This document shows, piece after piece, positions 56,421-64,000 of a DNA stretch of 64,000 bases. Origin of the DNA: Osedax fenrisi (taxonomy: Eukaryota > Annelida > Polychaeta > Sabellida > Siboglinidae); contig OZ025244.1 of assembly GCA_964019155.1 (NCBI GenBank), positions 40,540,389 to 40,604,388 on the forward strand. Direction: 5' to 3'. Position 1 is the stretch's first letter; every line of letters begins with the position of its first letter. Below the pieces are notes generated by a model that did not search any database, had not been told where the DNA came from, and saw nothing but the letters and a program-made list of their open reading frames with translations. A program made the position numbers and the translations under genes.

Positions 56421-57271
56421 AATGAGTACGGTAATAGAGAGAGTTACATACCGGAATGCATGTTCAGATAAGACAGCATCCATTATGTGGTTGTCGCATT
56501 AAAAGTAATGGAAAGTAAGTATGGAGATGTGTAAAGTATGAAGTAATCGATAGATTAAATAACCAACTTTATTTATTGGAAAGATCATGAAAGGGGTAGA
56601 AATCGATTGTATTTGATGTCGTGTTATTAAAATAGTCTTGTTATAAGTTGACGGTTTATTCACGACGATTTGCATGAGGTGACACGATATAGTCTACTTG
56701 TAATACTCTTATATCAATGGTGGAATAATGGTGGAACCATATTATATGTTAATCTATATTTTATTGTAGATTACAATATATATTGTGGCGCTTGTTGACG
56801 CTTTCATATATATTTTTATATGGGCAATAATAGTTTATGACCTTTTACTAAATAAAATTATAAGTTTACGATAGAAATACGTATCTAAATACGAGCAATG
56901 ATTAATAACAAAATCATTTAAAAATTAATTTATAATAACAAGTAGGGAATAGAACACTTGTGAATAAGTATACGTCTACATAATTTATCACGTGATTACA
57001 GTTATTGTCGAGCAATCTATACGACGAAAGATAATTTTTTGAAATATTAATATATTTAAATATAAACATTTAGCGTTTTATTATAATAATACTCATTTAT
57101 ATACAATATAATTATCTAATATATGTAAAGATAAATTATAATATTATGTTAACTTTATCATTACACAATTATATTAAATTTGATGTTTTTCATTTTATTT
57201 TCAAACGAATCATTTATATTTTAATACATTTAATTTTATAAATATGATTTATTTAAATATATTACATTACA

Positions 57272-57352
<81 letters not shown>

Positions 57353-57398
57353 TGTTATTTATTTTATTATTTTATTACATATAAATATATATATATAT

Positions 57399-57443
<45 letters not shown>

Positions 57444-57734
57444 TTTATATGTAATGATGTGGAGTCAATACAGTTCGGATTTAATATCGCTTTATTCATG
57501 TAACATTTCACTTCGTAGCATTCGACCAATTTCGATAAATACTTCTGCTCACATCAGACTCATAGAAAAATAGATAGTTATCTCTAAGGAAAACATGGTA
57601 TCGCCACATCCACGATATATTAATGGGCGTGAATATACAATTAATAATAAACGTTAATAATACTACTATGTCGAAAAGAAGCAGGTAGTTTCGGTGTAAC
57701 TGCTCGACCGTATTCGTCGTAGTATAAGAGTAAA
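56421..57734. other. Intergenic, mostly unassigned
   Basis: 56421-56780 may be decayed gypsy sequence. The rest is AT-rich and ends in long (TA)n tracts (57270-57344 and 57384-57439, the latter with an (AC)n insert). Confidence 0.4.
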
Positions 57735-58330
57735 ATCTTAAAAAGGGCACATTGTAAAGGTAAACAACTTACTGTAGGCTTAAAATAATATAAAATTTAG
57801 CATCATCTGCAAAGAGAGAAGCATATATGGGTGGTTTAATAATATTAGGTAAATCATTAATATAAATTAAGAATAACAATGAACCAATAACGGACCCTTT
57901 AGGAACACCAGATATAACTGCCGCAAAGTTAGAAAAACTATCATTAATTTTAACACGTTGTTTTCTATCGAGTAAATAAGATTTAACCATCTATAAAGGT
58001 TAACACTAACGCCATAATAAGGTAATTTATGCAAAAGTTTAGAATGTGATACTTTGTAAAAAAGCCTTACACTCAAAAAGAAAAGCGAGTAATTTTAGCA
58101 AATAAGCTAGTCTTTTTGCTAAAAAGCGAGTCATTTTAAAAATGACTCGCTTTATCGAGTCATTTAAAAAAAAAAGGCTAGTCTTTTTTGTCATGACTAG
58201 CATACATTTCGAATGACTAGCCATAAGCGAGTCAATTTTTTTACCTAGTCACATTATTATATATAAATATTTAAATAAATTGTAATATTATAATTATTAT
58301 TAATTATTATTATTATATTAATATTATAAT

Positions 58331-58369
<39 letters not shown>

Positions 58370-59400
58370 GAATAGCTTTTTGAGAGAATTATTTGTGCTA
58401 GTGTAGCTAAATAAATATATGCAATATACGATATTAGGAATGCATCTCTAGCTTATTAAATTTTTTATACAAAGATATTTGTTGCAATTCAATTGACTTT
58501 CCAGCTAAAAATCTATATTAAAATTTAGTAATATAATTATTTGAACGTAAATAGAAAATTAAATTATTAGATAGAATTGTTTACGTAATACTTCAGGAGT
58601 AGTAGGATAAGAAGAAAGTGTTTTTGATATGTGAGATTATATGGATAATATAGGTATATTAATATTATAAATTTTATTAAATACAGAACTTTATTGATGC
58701 GATAAACAAGACGCCTTGTCAAAATCAGATGATGATATTTAATTGTCAATTTCATTATAAAGAGGTGATATCAAATTATATGAATGTAATTTCTTATTAA
58801 TTAATTTATAAAAAAAATGGATTTATTATTGGAATATAAAACCTTAGATTCCAGATCAATATTATATTTCTTAATTTTGATATCAACATCAAGCTAAGTT
58901 AATTGACATGTTTATCAACATTGTATGTTTATTATATATAAATAAAAGCTTATTAATATATATAGTAAGAACATCAGAACCATTAATGAATGAATTTAGT
59001 ATATTATTCCAATTAATTGATAACAGAACATTTTTAATATTATAATAATCTGATTTAAGGTAATTTGGAATTGGTAATATAGGAGAACTAGATATTGGTC
59101 TAATAATATTACGAGGTTAATTTAACAAGATACTATGGAAATATGATCACTACAATGATAATCATATTCTATCGGATTAGTAGATATGATAGATGATACA
59201 ATTTAAATATCATTTGTTAGAATTAAGTCCAGAAAATTTGAATTACCCTTATTAAAATTCAAAATTATGAGAAATAATATGGCATGATAGTTAGATAATA
59301 TTTTACTTAAAAATTAATTAATATATCTTCATAGGATTGATCAGGACGTAAACATATTTTAGAATAAAGATCAATATTATTATTACGTTTATATTAAAAC
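57735..59400 (-). mobile_element. Jockey-like LINE, copy 2, with a structured insert
   Basis: Minus strand: endonuclease end with NSNFLDLILTNDI and YDYHCSDHISI (59240-59110). An RT-linker region matching 51860-52480 follows. The RT then reads SGVPKGSVIGSLLFLIYIND, then LPNII and YASLFADDAKF (57925-57790). FADDA keeps the catalytic aspartates. The frame is broken several times. A foreign segment (about 58076-58420) interrupts it between the upstream linker and the RT. Confidence 0.82.
58076..58250. repeat. Hairpin-rich insert with repeated AGCGAGTCA and GACTAGC words
   Basis: Within 175 bases the words gcgagt(c)a and its complement tgactcgc occur about five times, and gctagtc / gactagc / ctagtc about six times. 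They alternate along the strand. The block near 58125-58165 forms a near-perfect palindrome (gcgagtcattttaaaaatga and its continuation ctcgc). It is followed by a (TA)n at 58340-58364 and is absent from the related LINE copy at 50820-52480. Confidence 0.75.
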
Positions 59401-59965
59401 AAAAATAAATCATGAATTAATATACTAACATTTTATTTATTGTTTTTATTTAATATATATATATGTATGATTTGTTATTTACATTTATTTACATTTTATT
59501 TATATTTTGGCATAATATAAAATTACCAAATATATTTTATTATTTTTACATTCATGTGATATAATATAAAAATATAATATATAACTTAATATAAAATCAA
59601 TAACAATAATACATACTTTAAATTATTTTGACGTAATATAAAATTATGAAAATGTAACATATTATAAAATAATTAAAATAAATTGCATATTTCATTAAAT
59701 TTACTTATAATTTATAGTATTAAATTACAAAAATATTTGTTTTTACGTTTTGATTACTAATTGTGTAATAATTGTATTTATATTTGTATTTTTAACTATA
59801 TATTTATTTTAGTTTTGTTTAATTTTTAATTATTTTGTTTTAATTTATATGTCTTACCATCAATTGTATTTATTATATGATGAATGACACTAATAATGAG
59901 TTTTAAAAAATGTATTATATTTATTAATTAGTATTTATAATAAAATATCACCTTTATATAAATTA
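59401..59965. other. Intergenic, nothing recognised
   Basis: Extremely AT-rich sequence without motif, exon-like block or repeat family match. Confidence 0.5.
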
Positions 59966-60560
59966 ATATATTGGAGTTAACTCTATTTTATATTGTGTTT
60001 TTTGTTGTGACGAAGTGGATGATTTTTCTGTGTTAATAGGGGTATGGTATATTTCAGGAAAAGGGATATACTTGTAGTGAAAGGCAAATATTTCAAGTAT
60101 TAAGAATATGATCCCTACGTAATTTGACCTGAAGAACCCATATCATCGAAGTTGACATACCATGTATCCTAATTATTGTTAATTAATGTTGGCAACTCTG
60201 GATATATATTTAATAATATAATATATCTGTATTTTTAATAGAAAACTAAATAATTAATTTGTTATTAATAATTTTTTTCTTTTGTATATATTATTCTTTT
60301 ACTAATTTAAAATTCTTAAATTGAATTTTACTTTTAATAATATAATTTGCTTCTAATAATTGATCTATAGGAAACTGTAATATTTGAATGATTAGATAAG
60401 CATCTCGCTTATTTACCACGAGCATTAATGGTGATCATAGAAACAAATTATTTTTTGGAAACATTGCATCTTATAGCTATTGAAATTCTACGAATATATG
60501 TATTCAATTTTTGTTGACACGACAGTTATTTTTTACGATTTTTTACAATGTGAAAATTCT
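59966..60560 (+). mobile_element. Possible piggyBac-like transposase remnant
   Basis: Two open pieces in plus-strand frames: CDEVDDFSVLIGVWYISGKG (60017-60076) and LPRALMVIIETNYFLETLHL (60413-60472). They resemble, in order, the DDE_Tnp_1_7 segments 'Cd...y.....iY.Gk' and 'lp.......DNff.s..L'. The second catalytic Asp would be Glu/Thr-shifted. The likeness is weak and frames are broken; it could equally be chance. Confidence 0.25.
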
Positions 60561-61049
60561 AAGAAATTTCCAGGAAATTTTTTTTTAATTCTATTTTTTA
60601 TATTTTCTATTCCACTATTATAAAATAAATAGTGCGTTAAAATATGATAACAAATTATTCATTACAAAGGTTTAAAATACTTATTTTTTTATAATTTATT
60701 TTATATATAGCAAAATTTGTATCTAACTACATGTTAACCTTCACAAGGCTGTAGTGTGACCTTAGATTAATAAAAATTAAAAAAAAGTTGTGTGCTTCAT
60801 TTTAAGGGTATGTTTATTAAGACAAATATAGTCCAATGTTAATCTGTCAATTTTCAATTATCTATGATCGGGAATACATGAATTCTGATATTATATATAT
60901 ATATATTACTATTAATAATATCCTATATAATTTAATAGTAACATCACATGTGTAGGTTTAGTTATAATGATAAATGTTATTGGAAAATACATATTCACGT
61001 ATATTAAGAAAATTATCAAAATCTATTGCAATATTAAATAAAATCAAGT

Positions 61050-61490
61050 ATTAATTAAACGAAAAAAGTTTAATTTCAGTTTATTATGCAATTTTTAAAT
61101 GTCATCTTGATTATTGCTCACATATATGGAGTAATACTCTCGAAAGTAATATTAAGCCAAAACAAAACTCCAAAATCAAGTTATTAGACTAATTTTCAAA
61201 GATTTTCATGATTCTAAAATATACATAATGAAATTTACTGATATTGTTAAATTAAAAACATTAAATGTTATGTTTAATGCAAGTTCAAATACTCTTACTA
61301 ATAACATAATAAAATTGTTAATTTCTGGCAAGAATATACATTTATTAGAACAAAATTAAAACTGATTGAAAATAGTTTTTTATTTCAATTATTGGCCCAT
61401 AATTATAGAATTATTATTATAATATGATAAATATTAAACAAAATATTATAACTTTAAAAAATTCGTAAAATATATTTTTATAGTTTTACT
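61050..61490 (+). mobile_element. Non-LTR retrotransposon 3' fragment
   Basis: Plus-strand reading gives YYAIFKCHLDYCSHIWSNTL (61080-61140), the post-RT 'l..shl.Y...iW' block, then a mutated IKLLD and a frame ending near 61480 with KNLVKYIF-like residues. Stops are frequent. Same general class as the LINE at 4386. Confidence 0.6.
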
Positions 61491-62935
61491 AATTTTTTTA
61501 TATTGTTTTATTTATCACTTTCTTTTTTTATTGACTATTTTTTTATCTATATTATATTTTTATATGTATACTATTTATATCATTATTTATATATATTACT
61601 ATTATATGTAATTTAATAATTATGAAATTTTAATATGAAATTATGATTACAGTAATATGTATATATTAATGACATTAATGGCATTATAATTTAATTACTT
61701 CAATACATCATATAATAATTATGGTTATTTAAATTAAATATTGTGCTTCAATACGATTATCAATTTTAAATTTAGATTAATGATATGAACATTATTCAGT
61801 CTTGTATCTAATCGATGAGATGGTTTGACTTAATGACTATAACTCGGATTTTTTGTAGTTTGCACGGGTATTAACATTGAAAATAAGTTATAATTTTGGC
61901 AAGTGTAGCTATGATTGTGGTAATTCTTTATTAGGTGATGCTCATTTTATGTTGTTTCAGACTTGAACAATTATATTACCCACCCCTAGTTTTTATTACA
62001 AATTTTAAATTTATTTATAACAATTATTTTTTTTTATTTTTTATTTTAAAGTTTTATAATTTTTATATTTTACAATTACAATTCAAATACAAACACAATA
62101 ATTAATTTATTTGTATTACTATACTAATAATTTTTTTCAACGGATCATCATAAGCTTTGCTTCAATATCTATCCGGGTTCTTATACCAAATTTTGAATGA
62201 TATATATGGGTGTGTATGCGTTTATATATATATATATTGTATACGTTTTAATTTTTATATATTCAGCTATAAAATCAATAAATGATAATAACATAAATAA
62301 TGTAATGTAATATAATCATATATATTACATTATATTATTTAAAGTATTATTTAAAGAAAACGCTAAATGTTTATATTTAAATATAATAATTAAATCTACA
62401 ATGTCCCCCATATCAACATTATACATATCTCGTTATCTACTCTACCTATAAAGTTAGTTCTTATCGTAAGTATCCTCTACTAATTCTAATATATCGGATA
62501 ATCTATGTTAGTCATCATTTTATTATTTGAATAAAAATCTGTCATTGTTATAAATTAATATATTTATATCTCATCGTGTAATTATTTAAGAATTAATTGT
62601 ATCGCTTATCAATGCATAGTTACATATGGGTGTATTCGTAGGTATCAATATAATGTAGTACATATAGGTTAATTTATTTTCTAGCGTTGATTTTACCTAT
62701 TTTTCTATCATTGATGTAAGATTATTACAAGTAAGGTTTATTGTGCTACCTAATGAAAACCATCGTGAAAATAACTTATTACAAGCCTGCTTTAATGATG
62801 TGATATCAAATGATAATATCTATAATAACTATAGAGTATTCGTGAAAACAATGTTTATAGTATAAACGATAAGATTTGGCTACTCATTTATAACCTCTAA
62901 GGTGATAGTGACGAGGTAGTGATAACATAATTCCA
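61491..62935. other. Intergenic, unassigned
   Basis: AT-rich with two less AT-rich blocks, 61800-61985 and 62400-62935. No protein motif was readable in them. They may be further decayed LTR-element DNA. Confidence 0.4.
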
Positions 62936-63115
62936 AAGGCTAATATATATATATTTACTTTAATGATTACAATCGTATATATGTAAATTTAAATATAATA
63001 TCTGTATTAATTAAATATTAATTTATGAATAACATTTTAAAACTTATTAATATTGATGTATTAATATAAATTATTATTTATAAAATAATTTTAATGACTA
63101 ATATTAATAAGTAAA

Positions 63116-63121
63116 TTTATT
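63116..63121 (-). promoter_or_regulatory. Polyadenylation signal AATAAA of gene C
   Basis: Conserved hexamer 40 bases after the gene C stop, at the position equivalent to that in gene B. Confidence 0.6.
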
Positions 63122-63160
63122 ATTAAACTTATAAAACTTATAAATACAATTTACTGAAGT

Positions 63161-63337
63161 TCACCATATGTTGTAAACAGTCTCCTTGAACATTCTATCC
63201 CCATTTTTGCAATTGAAGGCTTTTCTAAATGCCGGACTGTTTAAAACAGATCCTATAACTCTGATCTCATCAGGAGGATGGATAGAAGTTTCTAATATTG
63301 ATATCATAGTTTGTTTTGTCGCTCTTCTGCAATGATT
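63161..63337 (-). CDS. M13 peptidase gene C, last exon
   Basis: 177 nt, the same length as the gene B last exon. It reads NHCRRATKQTMISILETSIH, then PPDEIRVIGS, AFNCKNGDRM and the final VYNIW plus TGA. HPPDEIRV is closer to the M13 family consensus than gene B's HAPDNWRV. Cys pair positions (HC, FNC) and the catalytic His and Arg are kept; the terminal Cys is Tyr as in B. The acceptor is atag. Seventeen of 58 residues differ from B. Upstream exons lie outside the window. Confidence 0.93.
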   Translation of the reverse strand, partial: NHCRRATKQTMISILETSIHPPDEIRVIGSVLNSPAFRKAFNCKNGDRMFKETVYNIW

Positions 63338-64000
63338 CTATTTATATGAAGATAATGATTTAATTTCTCATTTTAATAAACATTATGTAATATATAAAGT
63401 CATACAAATATTAATGTATCATTTTTATATAATCATATTTTCTTATAAAATTCCATTTTCTTAAATAATTATGTACTTTCAAAAATGTATATACAATGAT
63501 TTGTATATTTCAAATTTAGTATTAATTTATGAATAATTGTAGTAATAGTAATATATATATGTAGTATTAAGAAATTGGATAACATAATATAATATGATTT
63601 TGTTACTTTAAAGCGTTTTTAGTTGTGAATATAATGAAATTGATCACAAATAAATATATATTAATATAAATATATCTTTTAACTCAATAAATATATTCTA
63701 TATAATTAATACATTTATTTTAATCACATTATACAATTTATATACATTTAATTTTAAATATTTAATACAATATTTAGTTAGATAATATTTATAAATATAA
63801 AACATGAATCGCTGTATCATAAATATATGAGTTTATAAATTGTTCGTACACAATAATATTTAAAAAAGACATACATAAATTATTATTGTTATTTATATTT
63901 TAATTGGTAACTTATATCTCATCCAATAATATAAATATATTTATAACTAAATTGCTCTAAATTCCCTTTGAAATTTTTAATGTTTTTAATGAATGCATGT
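63338..64000 (-). other. Last intron of gene C (partial)
   Basis: Noncoding sequence alignable to the last intron of gene B, cut by the window edge. No insertion was seen in it. Confidence 0.7.

Larger units (their letters stand above)
62936..64000. repeat. Inverted duplication, gene C side (partner of 52931-54935)
   Basis: The reverse complement matches gene B's 3' flank, last exon and last intron from about 54935 back to 52931, without the 53436-54385 insertion and the (GA)n tract. The arm runs off the right edge; the next gene C exon should lie about 100-150 bases beyond it. Confidence 0.88.

Overview
This window is animal nuclear DNA of extreme AT richness (about 80-85% A+T by eye), probably from an arthropod or another invertebrate. 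Coding sequence is split into small exons with GT/AG borders. Introns and intergenic DNA are filled with decayed non-LTR retrotransposons (several jockey/CR1/L2-like and RTE-like lineages), tRNA-derived SINEs, two gypsy-type LTR-element remnants and very long (TA)n and (AAT)n tracts. The species cannot be fixed from the sequence. No prokaryotic operons, rRNA, CRISPR arrays or standalone tRNA genes were found.

The only host gene family recognised is the M13 zinc metallopeptidases (neprilysin / endothelin-converting-enzyme family). Three paralogues lie in alternating orientation. Gene A (minus) shows exons 1-3 (6410-6298, 4306-4164, 1286-1204) and runs off the left edge. Gene B (plus) runs from the start codon at 10090 to the stop at 54717-54719 in at least 18 exons over 44.6 kb. 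Gene C (minus) shows only its last exon (63337-63161) and runs off the right edge. A and B are head to head, B and C tail to tail. Both junctions are large inverted duplications: left 1-6974 against 9514-13835; right 52931-54935 against 62936-64000.

Gene B is predicted to be a type II membrane ectopeptidase: a cytoplasmic head, one membrane anchor, then a lumenal/extracellular M13 domain. The zinc motif HEMMH, the ENMAD motif with the third zinc ligand, and the catalytic His and Arg of the last exon are present. The substrate-binding NAxY motif reads DPQY, and both cysteines of one conserved disulphide are replaced by aromatic residues. About 90 residues of the expected domain (between the exons at 14.8 and 23.9 kb, and between 32.1 and 34.4 kb) were not found.

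Layout: 0-7 kb, gene A 5' end plus LINE and SINE insertions; 7-9.5 kb, spacer between the divergent genes; 10-54.7 kb, gene B with intronic transposons, including a nested LINE-in-LINE at 18.9-23.5 kb, a 430-bp (AAT)n tract ending against a catalytic exon, and a 15-bp minisatellite at 49.8-50.25 kb; 54.9-62.9 kb, convergent intergenic DNA with gypsy and LINE remnants; 63-64 kb, 3' end of gene C. A and B, and B and C, differ mostly at amino-acid-changing positions in the exons that can be compared, which suggests a young, diversifying family.
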